This document shows, one piece after another, positions 33,569 through 41,439 of a DNA stretch of 64,000 nt. Source of the DNA: Treponema sp. GTDB lineage: Bacteria > Spirochaetota > Spirochaetia > Treponematales > Treponemataceae. Location of the stretch: contig JAEDFA010000001.1 of NCBI GenBank assembly GCA_016293005.1, positions 1 to 64,000 on the forward strand. The letters are read 5' to 3'. Position 1 is the first letter of the stretch; every line of letters starts with the position of its first letter. Under the pieces are notes generated by a model. It saw only the letters and a program-made list of their open reading frames with translations, was not told the DNA's origin and did no database searches. Position numbers and translations under genes: made by a program.

Positions 33569-35695
33569 TTATTCTGATTTTTCTGCATCGATTATGACTA
33601 TTTGCGGTTTTGAAATTCCGTTGAAAGTGTTTTTTTCGATGTTATAGAGAATGTTGATTTTTTGCCCCACGGAAAAATCTCTGTTAAGGCGAGCGGCTTC
33701 TTTCCAGAAAACCGCAGGGAATTTAAATTTTCCGCAGTCAAGAGTGAGTTTTAAATGCTGAGGTTCTGTTTTTCCGATTATCTGTGCATCGATTATAGGA
33801 AGATTTTTTGAGAAAAAGGTTAAAGGCGCGTTTTCCTGTCCATACGGTTCGAATTTTTCGATTAGAGTACACAGTTCTTCGGTTATGTATTCTGATGGAA
33901 GTTCGGCATCGAGAGCAAGTTCTTCTGATTCTGAAAGTTGAATTTCTTTTGAAAATGAAAGAAGTTGTTCTTTAAAATGAGAAATTTTTTCTTTTTCGAG
34001 GCTGAATCCGGCGGCACAGTCGTGTCCTCCGTATGCGATGAAAAATCCAGGTTCAAATTTTGACAAAAATTCTGTTGCATTGAAATTTCTGCAGGTTCTG
34101 AGTGAACCGAAATAAACTGTTTTTTCTTCATTTAAGGAAAGGACAAAAGATGGAACATTGAATTTTGAAACGAATTTTCCGGCAAGAAGTCCCGTGATTC
34201 CTTTGTTAATTCTTTCGTCGCAGACAAAGCAGAGATTGTTTTTGTAAGTTTGAATGCTTTCTTCTGCATCTTTTGAAATATAAAATTCTGCTTCAGAAAC
34301 ATTTTCCTTGCGTTTTTCGTTGTAAGAAACGATTTGGTCGGCGTATTCTTCGCGTTTTTTTGGATCTTCTTCGGTAAAAAGTTTGACAGCAATGTAGGAT
34401 TCTCCAACTCTACCGCATGCGTTTATTGCAGGATTGATTTTCCAGCTTAAAGTCTGGGCGTTTACAGGTTTTCCGAAGAGGTTCAATTTTGCAAAAAGTT
34501 CAGAAAGTCCTTCGCAGAAAGAAGAATTCATTGATTTTATGCCTTCTTTTATGAAAATTCTGTTTTCGTTTTTTAAAGGCATTACATCGGCTAGTGCGGC
34601 AAGTGAAACAAGCTGTAAGTCTTTTTCTGAGGCGCTTTTTGTTTTTGATTCATAAGTTTTTTGAATGTATGTGACAAAAAGATTTGAAAGTCCTTCAACT
34701 TCTGAAAGTTCTCGGGAAGTGTATTTTGCGATTTTTGAAATATTTTTTAATTGTGAAAGCGTTTTGTTTTTGAGTGATGGAAAAGTTTTTGTAATTTCCG
34801 GTTCTACATCATAAAGATTGAAATCTATGTTGTTTCCGAAAAGGTTTTTTAAATTTTCCTGAACATTTTTTTTAGACCATACGCAGATAAGTTCGCTTTT
34901 TATGTAATCGTAAAGTTTTGTATTTTGAAACGATACTGGAAAATTTTCAAAAGTCTGTGAAAAAGAGGAAACCTGAACGAGATTTTTTAATTTAATACAA
35001 TCTACTTTATAGCCGGAATCTTTTTTTTCTACATTTAGAAAACAGAATTCCTGATTATAAAAATCTGTCTCTGAAAATCTTAATGCTTCTGTAAGTTTAA
35101 AAGCGACAGCGGCTCCTGAAATTTCTTTGAAAGGGTAGTTTGAATCGCTTAATTTTGGGTCGATTAATATTGCTGCGTTCGGGATTTTTTCCGGAGGATT
35201 ATGATGGTCTGTGACGATGACATCGATTCCGAGACTATTTGCCTTTTCGATTTCGTCGTAATTTGAAATTCCGCAGTCTACAGTAATGATAAGAGTGCCG
35301 TATTCTTTTGCAAAATTTTCAACTGCTTCTTGTGTAAGCCCGTAAGATTCTTCGCCAGTTGGAATTTTCCATGAAACATCATAACCTTTCTTTTTTAAAT
35401 AATTGTAAAGAATTGAAGTGCTTGTAATTCCGTCAACATCCCTGTCTCCGAAAATCAGAATTTTTTCTTCTTCGTCTTTTGCCTGATTAATGCGCTCTAC
35501 AGCATCTTCGATTCCGTTTAAAAGAAAGGGCTGATGAGTGAATCTTAAATCGTCTTCAAGAAAATAAAGCAAATCTTTGCCTTCTGTTATTCCGCGGCGA
35601 GAAAGAATTGACGCTTCAAGCGGAGAAAGCGAAAATTTTTCGTGAAGAAATTTTACTGTATCTTTTGAAACATTTTTTTTGCTGAATTTTTTCAA
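33569..35695 (-). CDS. recJ: single-strand exonuclease RecJ with an insertion in the DHH domain
   Basis: 708 residues starting with TTG at 35695 (AGGAAA upstream). RecJ digests single-stranded DNA 5' to 3' in recombination and mismatch repair. Motifs: FGDRDVDGITS, TVDCGISN, VTDHHNPPEKIP, then SGAAVAFKL (about 193) and LVSLAALADVMPL (about 362). In most RecJ proteins the last two are only a few tens of residues apart; here about 150 extra residues (about 208-358) separate them. The DHHA1 domain shows FIAYGGHDCAAGFSL. The C-terminal OB fold is present. Confidence 0.93.
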   Translation of the reverse strand: MKKFSKKNVSKDTVKFLHEKFSLSPLEASILSRRGITEGKDLLYFLEDDLRFTHQPFLLNGIEDAVERINQAKDEEEKILIFGDRDVDGITSTSILYNYLKKKGYDVSWKIPTGEESYGLTQEAVENFAKEYGTLIITVDCGISNYDEIEKANSLGIDVIVTDHHNPPEKIPNAAILIDPKLSDSNYPFKEISGAAVAFKLTEALRFSETDFYNQEFCFLNVEKKDSGYKVDCIKLKNLVQVSSFSQTFENFPVSFQNTKLYDYIKSELICVWSKKNVQENLKNLFGNNIDFNLYDVEPEITKTFPSLKNKTLSQLKNISKIAKYTSRELSEVEGLSNLFVTYIQKTYESKTKSASEKDLQLVSLAALADVMPLKNENRIFIKEGIKSMNSSFCEGLSELFAKLNLFGKPVNAQTLSWKINPAINACGRVGESYIAVKLFTEEDPKKREEYADQIVSYNEKRKENVSEAEFYISKDAEESIQTYKNNLCFVCDERINKGITGLLAGKFVSKFNVPSFVLSLNEEKTVYFGSLRTCRNFNATEFLSKFEPGFFIAYGGHDCAAGFSLEKEKISHFKEQLLSFSKEIQLSESEELALDAELPSEYITEELCTLIEKFEPYGQENAPLTFFSKNLPIIDAQIIGKTEPQHLKLTLDCGKFKFPAVFWKEAARLNRDFSVGQKINILYNIEKNTFNGISKPQIVIIDAEKSE

Positions 35696-35721
35696 TTTGT
35701 TTTCCTGTGGTGAAATTTTGG

Positions 35722-37077
35722 CTAGTTTATTGTTTCGTAAATAAGTTTTCGTTCTTTTAAAGGATTTTCTTGATATGTTACTGCATTTTTTAATTGTAAT
35801 AAAGATGTTTCAAGCGATTCTTCGTTTTTTCCGAAAACTTCCATTATTGTTTCGCCTTTTTTTACAAAATCACCCGTGCGTTTTAAAAGAATCATTCCAG
35901 CTTCTGCACACACAGAATCTGTCGTTTTGTTTCTTCCCACTCCGAGTGTAACTCCTGCGCATCCTGTTTTGTATGCGTCGATGAAAATATAACCGTCTTT
36001 TTCTGCTTTTAGTTCTGTTTTGAATTTTGAACGGCGGTTTTTAATGTCTTTCTTTAATTTTTCGATGTCGCCGCCCTGCATCTGAACATTTTTATAAAAA
36101 CATTCAAGTGCTTTTCCTGAATTTACAGCATTTTCACAGAGTTTTATTCCTTCTTGTAGTGAAGAAACTTTTCCTGCAAGATAAAGCATCCATGAGCCGA
36201 GCGTGAAAGTTTCTTCCATTACATCTTTTGGACCTTTCCCTGAAAGGCAGTCGATAGTTTCTTCGATTTCAAGAAAATTTCCGATTTTGTTTCCAAGTGG
36301 AGTTGACATATCGGTGAGGACGGCCGTTGATTTTAATCCCATGGATTTTGCAGTTTCGACAAGTGATTTTGCAAGCATTTTTGCATCTTCGTAAGTTTTC
36401 ATGAAAGCACCGCTTCCGAATTTTACATCGAATACAAGCGCGTTTGAGCCTTCTGCAATTTTTTTTGAGAGGATACTCGCCGTTATAAGCGGAATTGATT
36501 CGACTGTTCCTGTTACATCACGAAGAGCGTATAAAAGTCTGTCTGCTGGAACGATTTTTTCTGTTTGTCCTGTCATTGCGTAGCCGTTTTCTGCAATGAA
36601 TTTCTTAAAATCTTTTTGTGAAAGGTTTACATTATAGCCTGTAATTGATTCAAGTTTATCCAAAGTTCCGCCTGTGTGACCTAAAGCTCTGCCACTCATC
36701 ATAGGAATTTGTACGCCTGAAGAGGCTACGATAGGCGCAAGTGGAAGTGAAATTTTGTCTCCGACTCCGCCAGTTGAATGTTTATCTACAAAAGGACCTG
36801 TAAGTCCGTCTTTTTCCTGATTTTGAAGGTTTATGCGCTCTCCTGAATTCAGCATTGCTGAAGTTAAAAAGCCTGTTTCTTTAAATGTCATACCGTTGAA
36901 ATAAACTGCCATTAAAAATGAAGAAATCTGATATTCAGGAATTTCGCCTGAAACATATCCGTTAACGATAAAATTGATTTCTTCCTGTGAAAGTTCTGTG
37001 TTGCCTGAAAGAATTTTCTTTCCGTTTTCAAGAATAAAAGTTCCGCGTTTTTTTAAAATAATCTGGTTTGCTGTCAT
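35722..37077 (-). CDS. pyrimidine-nucleoside (thymidine) phosphorylase
   Basis: 451 residues. The enzyme splits thymidine, uridine or deoxyuridine with phosphate, for nucleoside salvage. Signatures: FIVNGYVSGEIPEYQ, DKHSTGGVGDKISLPLAPIV and SGRALGHTGGTLDKLES (the family signature), with a phosphorylase C-terminal domain after residue 340. The first 20 residues are extra. I cannot tell deoA from pdp by eye. Its ATG overlaps the recO stop as ATGA. Confidence 0.93.
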   Translation of the reverse strand: MTANQIILKKRGTFILENGKKILSGNTELSQEEINFIVNGYVSGEIPEYQISSFLMAVYFNGMTFKETGFLTSAMLNSGERINLQNQEKDGLTGPFVDKHSTGGVGDKISLPLAPIVASSGVQIPMMSGRALGHTGGTLDKLESITGYNVNLSQKDFKKFIAENGYAMTGQTEKIVPADRLLYALRDVTGTVESIPLITASILSKKIAEGSNALVFDVKFGSGAFMKTYEDAKMLAKSLVETAKSMGLKSTAVLTDMSTPLGNKIGNFLEIEETIDCLSGKGPKDVMEETFTLGSWMLYLAGKVSSLQEGIKLCENAVNSGKALECFYKNVQMQGGDIEKLKKDIKNRRSKFKTELKAEKDGYIFIDAYKTGCAGVTLGVGRNKTTDSVCAEAGMILLKRTGDFVKKGETIMEVFGKNEESLETSLLQLKNAVTYQENPLKERKLIYETIN

Positions 37078-37853
37078 AAAATTCCTTTTCCTGTTTCAAG
37101 AGTTTTTAGAGGTTTTTGGTTTATGTTTTCGATTAAGTAGAAAATCAAGTGTTTTATTTCCTGAATATTTTTTTCTTCAAGGAAAATTTTACGGGTTTCT
37201 TCGGGTTTTAGTTCTGTGATTGCGTTTAAATAATTGAGAGTTTTATTTTCGATTGGGATAAAATCTCTTTCTTCCGGGAATTCGTGGAAAAAACATTCTG
37301 AACAGACGATATTCTGTTCGTTTTTGAGGAAAAAAGAAAAATTGTCGTTTTGAGATTTTGTATTGAAATCTTTCGTGCAGTACGAGCAGAATGATGTTTC
37401 TGGTTTTAAACCGGAAAGATCAAGGTATCTCCATAAAAATCTGTAAAGCCCGAGTTCAGACTGTTTTTTTTCTCTGCATAAATCAAGTCCGTCTAGAAAT
37501 CCGTTTAAAAGGTACCATGATTTTTCGTAACTTGCACTGCAATTTGTGTTTATGACGATTTCTGCTGCCATTGATGCTGCAAGCAATTTGTAAATGTCTT
37601 CTCGAAACGAAAGGTGATATTTTAACGGTTCAAAATCGTTTATTTTAAAAAAAGAACCTGTATTTGATTTAGAAAGGTAAATTGTTCCTGAATTCCATGG
37701 GGAAACAAGACTTTTCAGCCTGCTTTTTGAACCGCCGTATAAAGTTGCAAAACTGATTCCTTCGTTCTCGCTTAAAAAACATACGGTACTTTGATTTTCT
37801 TTTGACGGTTTTACTGAAAAAATGAGCGCGTTGCAGAAAAAGAATTTTCCCAT
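37074..37853 (-). CDS. recO: DNA repair protein RecO
   Basis: 259 residues. RecO anneals single strands and loads RecA with RecR. The N-terminal OB fold (residues 1-80, with YGGSKSRLKSLVSPW) is followed by a helical domain and a four-cysteine zinc motif (CSYC at about 155, CSEC at about 188). It is a divergent member but the architecture fits. The -10 TATTAT ends only 6 nt before the ATG and there is no Shine-Dalgarno sequence. Its stop codon overlaps the phosphorylase start by 4 bp. Confidence 0.85.
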   Translation of the reverse strand: MGKFFFCNALIFSVKPSKENQSTVCFLSENEGISFATLYGGSKSRLKSLVSPWNSGTIYLSKSNTGSFFKINDFEPLKYHLSFREDIYKLLAASMAAEIVINTNCSASYEKSWYLLNGFLDGLDLCREKKQSELGLYRFLWRYLDLSGLKPETSFCSYCTKDFNTKSQNDNFSFFLKNEQNIVCSECFFHEFPEERDFIPIENKTLNYLNAITELKPEETRKIFLEEKNIQEIKHLIFYLIENINQKPLKTLETGKGIL

Positions 37854-37859
37854 GTTTTT

Positions 37860-37888
37860 ATAATAACTTTTAAAACTTGAAATGACAA
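37860..37888 (-). promoter_or_regulatory. candidate promoter for leaderless recO mRNA
   Basis: On the minus strand TTGTCA (37883-37888), 17 bp, TATTAT (37860-37865), then 6 nt to the ATG at 37853. Transcription starting 7 nt after the -10 would begin at the A of the start codon. Confidence 0.62.
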
Positions 37889-37980
37889 TATAAACATTTG
37901 CATTTGATTTTTGATTCTTTTTAAGTTTTTGCTCTATTTTTTTGTATAATTTTCATACAGTTTCAAATAAATGTAAAATA

Positions 37981-38009
37981 TTGACAAAATACAGTAATTG
38001 CTGCAAAAT
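37981..38009 (+). promoter_or_regulatory. probable promoter of the HTH/EIIA gene
   Basis: A perfect TTGACA (37981-37986) lies 17 bp from CAAAAT (38004-38009). The leader is about 60 nt to the ATG at 38075, with TGAGGGT as ribosome site. Confidence 0.55.
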
Positions 38010-38074
38010 AAAATCAATCGTTTCGGAGATTTTGTTTTTCTGTAAAGAATAAAAATAGTTTTGTGAGGGTACAA

Positions 38075-38722
38075 ATGGGTGATGAAATTCTTACTATCGA
38101 AGAAGTTGCAAAATATTTAAGAGTTTCAGATAGAACTGTTTATGACTGGGCACAAAAAGGAGAAATTCCTGCCGGTAAAATCGGAACAGTATGGCGTTTT
38201 AAAAAATCAGAAGTTGAACGCTGGGTAAACGAAAAACTTTCTTCAACTCCAAACGTAGAAAAAAAAGATGAAGAAATAAATATAAAAAATATTCTTGCTC
38301 CTAACAGAGTCGTTTTTATAAATCAGATTACAAAACACGATGCCCTCATAGAACTCTGTTCAGTTTTAAATACAGCGCCTCAAATAAAAGATCAGGTTGA
38401 ACTTGAAAAATCAATTTTAAAACGAGAAGAATTAATGAGCACTTCAATTGGTCGCGGAATCGCAATTCCTCATGTAAGGCTTAATTCTGTTACTGATTTA
38501 GTTTGTGCAATCGGCGTGTGTAAAACTCCAATAGAAGATTTTCAGAGTTTTGACGATATTCCTGTTTCTCTTTTAGTGATGATTGCCGCATCTTACAATC
38601 AGCATCCGTATTATTTAAAAACTCTTTCATATTTTACTTCAAAGTTTAAAAGTAAAGAATTTCTTGATTCTGTGAAAAACGCAGGAAACGAACGCGAAAT
38701 TTACAATCTGTTTATAAAATAA
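38075..38722 (+). CDS. MerR/excisionase-type HTH fused to a PTS EIIA (PtsN-like) domain
   Basis: 215 residues from the ATG at 38075. Residues 1-55 form an excisionase-type DNA-binding domain (LTIEEVAKYLRVSDRTVYDW, then GKIGTVWRFKKSEVERW). Residues about 70-215 are an EIIA domain of the fructose/nitrogen class with the phosphorylatable His in RGIAIPHVRL. The fusion suggests a regulator whose DNA binding depends on phosphorylation by HPr or a nitrogen-PTS chain. No other PTS gene is in the window. Confidence 0.88.
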   Translation: MGDEILTIEEVAKYLRVSDRTVYDWAQKGEIPAGKIGTVWRFKKSEVERWVNEKLSSTPNVEKKDEEINIKNILAPNRVVFINQITKHDALIELCSVLNTAPQIKDQVELEKSILKREELMSTSIGRGIAIPHVRLNSVTDLVCAIGVCKTPIEDFQSFDDIPVSLLVMIAASYNQHPYYLKTLSYFTSKFKSKEFLDSVKNAGNEREIYNLFIK

Positions 38723-38744
38723 TTTTTTTTGCGTAACAATTTTT

Positions 38745-39944
38745 TTAGTTAAAAATTACGCTTATCCATTTATTTTCGTCGCTCATGTCTTTTGAAATTA
38801 AACCTGGATTAAGGCTTTTTTTTGTTGTTTCGCAAAGCAAGAATGATTTTTCGCCGATGTTTATTCTTGCGTTTTCAGCCGGGTAAGCATTTTTGACATT
38901 TGCTCCGTAAATTGCGTGACTGTATTCCCGGCTTATAAAAAGAACGCTTTCTATTCCGATTTGATTTAGCATTGCGCAGGCTAAAATGCTTCTTGAGTCG
39001 CAGTCAGAAACAGCTCCTTGTAAAATCTGTGGAATTGGTGAAAAATCCGAACCGTTTATATCTTTTTCCCTTCCGTATGAAAAAGACTGAACCCAATTTA
39101 AAATCATTTTATTTATTTCGTAGCGCATATTTTTTTCGTTTTTTTGTTTTGAAATCGGGTAGAGGACTTTATAAATGTCGTTTGTAAATGTTTTGATTCT
39201 TCCTCTTGTATCTCGGTAAATGGCTTTGTAATATCTTATCCATGCTTCTTTCCATTTTTCGCTTTGGGCATAATACTTTAAAACATTATATTCGGTGTCG
39301 ATTGCGAATTTTGACGCTTCTATATCTGCTTCGTTGATGAAAGATTTGACTTTTATTCCTTCGATTTCAGTTTCAACTTCAAGTTTTTCTTTTTCAGGGA
39401 ATGTAAAAGTTATGAGCGGTCCTTTTGTTATTGAATCATTTTCGTCTGTTTTAAAAGAATTTAAAATTGAATAGAAAAAGCACTGTGATTCTGAAATAAA
39501 TTTTTCTTTTGAATAACAAAGAAGAACTGAAACTGAATTTGATTTTTCAATTTTACAGGACAAAGCCCAGCCTGATGATAATTCTGTTTCGCCTGGAACT
39601 GTCATTTTAAAAATGCTGAAGGCAGATGGTTTTTCATTCCATGTAAAAGATGATATATCGTGCTCGGCAGAAAGTTTGTCGAGCGTTTCTTCAAGGCATT
39701 TTTTTGAATCTTCTTTGCCGGGATAAATTTTTAATATTACATTTACAGGAAATTTTCTGCTTGTAAAAAGATGCGTAAGTCCGTCGTTTGTAGAGGCGTC
39801 AAGAAAAAATTCTTCGGGTAGGTCAAACGAAAATCCGTAAGTTTCATCAGTTACTTCTTCTGCCTTTATGTATACTGGAATAAAAATCAGTGTAAGAAAG
39901 ATGAATACTGACGATATAATAGAAAAAAGTTTGTTTCTGTTCAT
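38745..39944 (-). CDS. exported protein with a transglutaminase-like C-terminal region
   Basis: 399 residues. A signal peptide (residues 1-28, ending YIKA) precedes two parts. Residues about 35-165 look like a beta-rich domain (YGFSFDLPEEFFLD). Residues about 260-399 have the order of a transglutaminase-type Cys-His-Asp fold: VSDCDSRSILACAMLNQIGI with a candidate Cys, then REYSHAIYGANV with a candidate His. The third catalytic residue is uncertain. Probably periplasmic; substrate unknown. The ATG has CAGGAA upstream. Confidence 0.72.
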   Translation of the reverse strand: MNRNKLFSIISSVFIFLTLIFIPVYIKAEEVTDETYGFSFDLPEEFFLDASTNDGLTHLFTSRKFPVNVILKIYPGKEDSKKCLEETLDKLSAEHDISSFTWNEKPSAFSIFKMTVPGETELSSGWALSCKIEKSNSVSVLLCYSKEKFISESQCFFYSILNSFKTDENDSITKGPLITFTFPEKEKLEVETEIEGIKVKSFINEADIEASKFAIDTEYNVLKYYAQSEKWKEAWIRYYKAIYRDTRGRIKTFTNDIYKVLYPISKQKNEKNMRYEINKMILNWVQSFSYGREKDINGSDFSPIPQILQGAVSDCDSRSILACAMLNQIGIESVLFISREYSHAIYGANVKNAYPAENARINIGEKSFLLCETTKKSLNPGLISKDMSDENKWISVIFN

Positions 39945-40005
39945 AAAAATTCCTGTTTTTAAGTTTTTAATAGTTTTATTTTTTAATGCAATTTCTTTAG
40001 TTTTG

Positions 40006-40034
40006 TTGTGATTTTAACTATATTTTATTATAAT
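40006..40034 (+). promoter_or_regulatory. candidate promoter for leaderless RluA-type mRNA
   Basis: TTGTGA (40006-40011), 17 bp, TATAAT (40029-40034), then 9 nt to the ATG at 40044. No Shine-Dalgarno sequence is present. Confidence 0.6.
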
Positions 40035-40043
40035 AATAATCGG

Positions 40044-40658
40044 ATGAAAGACATTCCTGTTTTATATGAAAATGACGAAATTCTCGTAATAAATAAGCCA
40101 AAATCGCTTTCGGTTCAAGGCGGAGAAGGTGTAAAAGTTTCGCTTGATAAAATTCTTCCGCTTAAAACAGGTTATCCTGTTTTTTTAGTTCACAGGCTTG
40201 ATAAAGATACTGACGGACTTATGATTTGCGCAAAATCTTCTCAGGCGGCTGCAAAATGGACTAAACTCATTGCTGAAAAATCTGTAAAGCGTGAATATGT
40301 TGCTCTGTGTATCGGAAAATTTGTTCAAAAAGATGGCGTTATAAAAACTTCTGTAGTTCAACACGGAAAACAAAAAGAAGCACTTACGCATTATTCAGTA
40401 GAAAAAGAAGAAAAAATTCTTTTAAATAATGAGGAAATTATCCTTTCAACAGTAAGGCTTCTTCTTGATACTGGAAGAATGCATCAAATCCGCCTTCATC
40501 TTGCAAGTATCGGCTATCCTATATGCGCAGATGATAAATACGGGAATTTTAAACTGAACCGAATTTTAAAAAAAGAAAAAGGAATAAAACAGCTTTCTCT
40601 GACATCAAAAAAAATTACCATTCCTGTCAACGGTAAATTCCTTGTTTTTGAAATTTAA
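40044..40658 (+). CDS. RluA-family pseudouridine synthase
   Basis: 204 residues from the ATG at 40044. The family signature HRLDKDTDGLMICAKS contains the catalytic Asp; VINKPKSLSVQGG and TGRMHQIRLHLASIGYPICAD are further RluA motifs. It has no S4 domain and is short, like the RluA/RluE-size members, so the target uridine in rRNA or tRNA cannot be predicted. It stands alone with its own promoter before the rimP operon. Confidence 0.92.
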   Translation: MKDIPVLYENDEILVINKPKSLSVQGGEGVKVSLDKILPLKTGYPVFLVHRLDKDTDGLMICAKSSQAAAKWTKLIAEKSVKREYVALCIGKFVQKDGVIKTSVVQHGKQKEALTHYSVEKEEKILLNNEEIILSTVRLLLDTGRMHQIRLHLASIGYPICADDKYGNFKLNRILKKEKGIKQLSLTSKKITIPVNGKFLVFEI

Positions 40659-40677
40659 GCAATTTTTTTTGTATCTA

Positions 40678-40706
40678 TTGACTATAATAAAATATTTTAT
40701 TATAGT
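40678..40706 (+). promoter_or_regulatory. promoter of the rimP-nusA-infB operon with a 26-bp palindrome
   Basis: TTGACT (40678-40683), 17 bp, TATAGT (40701-40706). From 40681 to 40706 the sequence is a perfect 26-bp palindrome (half-site ACTATAATAAAAT), so spacer and -10 are entirely inside an inverted repeat. It could be an operator for a dimeric repressor. Confidence 0.72.
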
Positions 40707-40737
40707 TCGATTGTACATTTTAATAGGTTTTAAGATG

Positions 40738-40772
40738 GACTCGTGGTGCACGGGTCTTTTTTATTTTATTCA
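40738..40772 (+). terminator. intrinsic terminator inside the rimP-nusA leader (candidate attenuator)
   Basis: GACTCGTG and CACGGGTC form an 8-bp stem (one G-U pair) with a GTG loop, followed by TTTTTTATTTTATT. It starts about 25 nt after the predicted transcription start and 33 nt before the rimP start codon, so it would control read-through into rimP-nusA-infB. Confidence 0.75.
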
Positions 40773-40804
40773 GGTAAAAAGCCCTGCAAGTTCTGGAGGA
40801 AAAA

Positions 40805-41263
40805 TTGGAATATATTCCGCTCGATTCTTTTCCGTATTACAAAGAATGTTCTGCTCTTGTTGAAGGTCTTGGCTATAAACTTGTCGAACTTCATGTTTCA
40901 CCTCAAAAAACTACCATAAAAATAAATGCAGTAATCGCTTCTTGTGATCCGCATGTAGATATTGGTGTAAGTGACTGTGCAAAAGTTCATCATGCTCTGC
41001 TTCCTCGTCTTGAAGCGCTTTTAAAAACCGAAGACACTTATATGGAACTTACTTCACCTGGAATGGAACGCAATTTCAGAAATGCTGCGGAATTTTCTAT
41101 TTTTACAGGTCGTACAGTCCGCGTCTGGAACAAAAATATTTCTGACTGGCAGAGCGGGGTAATCGTTTGCTCAGATGAAAAATCTGTTACTTTGGAAGAC
41201 TCAGGCGAAAAGTCTACTGTTCTTTTTGAAGATATCGCAAAAGCAAAATTCGTTCATCTTTAG
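40805..41263 (+). CDS. rimP: ribosome maturation factor RimP
   Basis: 152 residues starting with TTG at 40805, which has GGAGGA 5 nt upstream. RimP assists 30S subunit maturation. It has the N-terminal YKLVELHVSP region, the DCAKVHHALLPRLEA helix and MELTSPGMERNFRNAAEF, the family's most conserved block (SPGxxR), and a C-terminal SH3-like barrel. First gene of the rimP-nusA-infB-rbfA-truB operon. Confidence 0.93.
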   Translation: MEYIPLDSFPYYKECSALVEGLGYKLVELHVSPQKTTIKINAVIASCDPHVDIGVSDCAKVHHALLPRLEALLKTEDTYMELTSPGMERNFRNAAEFSIFTGRTVRVWNKNISDWQSGVIVCSDEKSVTLEDSGEKSTVLFEDIAKAKFVHL

Positions 41264-41277
41264 TAAAAAGGATTTTA

Positions 41278-41298
41278 AAGTCTGCGTTGCAGGCTTTC
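41278..41298 (+). repeat. hairpin in the rimP-nusA spacer
   Basis: AAAGTCTGC and GCAGGCTTT pair (one G-U) around a GTT loop. There is no T-tract after it. The TGC-GTT-GCA core recurs at 14051-14063 and 15692-15711 on the minus strand. Confidence 0.45.
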
Positions 41299-41439
41299 TG
41301 TTATAGAGAATCTCTAAAAATTTTAGTTTTAGAGGTGACTTTGAAAATTATTAACATGAAACCTTAATCTTTTAAGAAAAAGGCTTTAGAGAACTTTAAC
41401 CTTGCAAGAAATACAAGGATTTTATTTGGAGGCTTAAAA

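Noticed and set aside
40735..40863. Possible 42-codon leader peptide overlapping rimP
   Set aside because: No clear ribosome site, and it runs out of frame into rimP; mentioned only as a possible part of the leader control.
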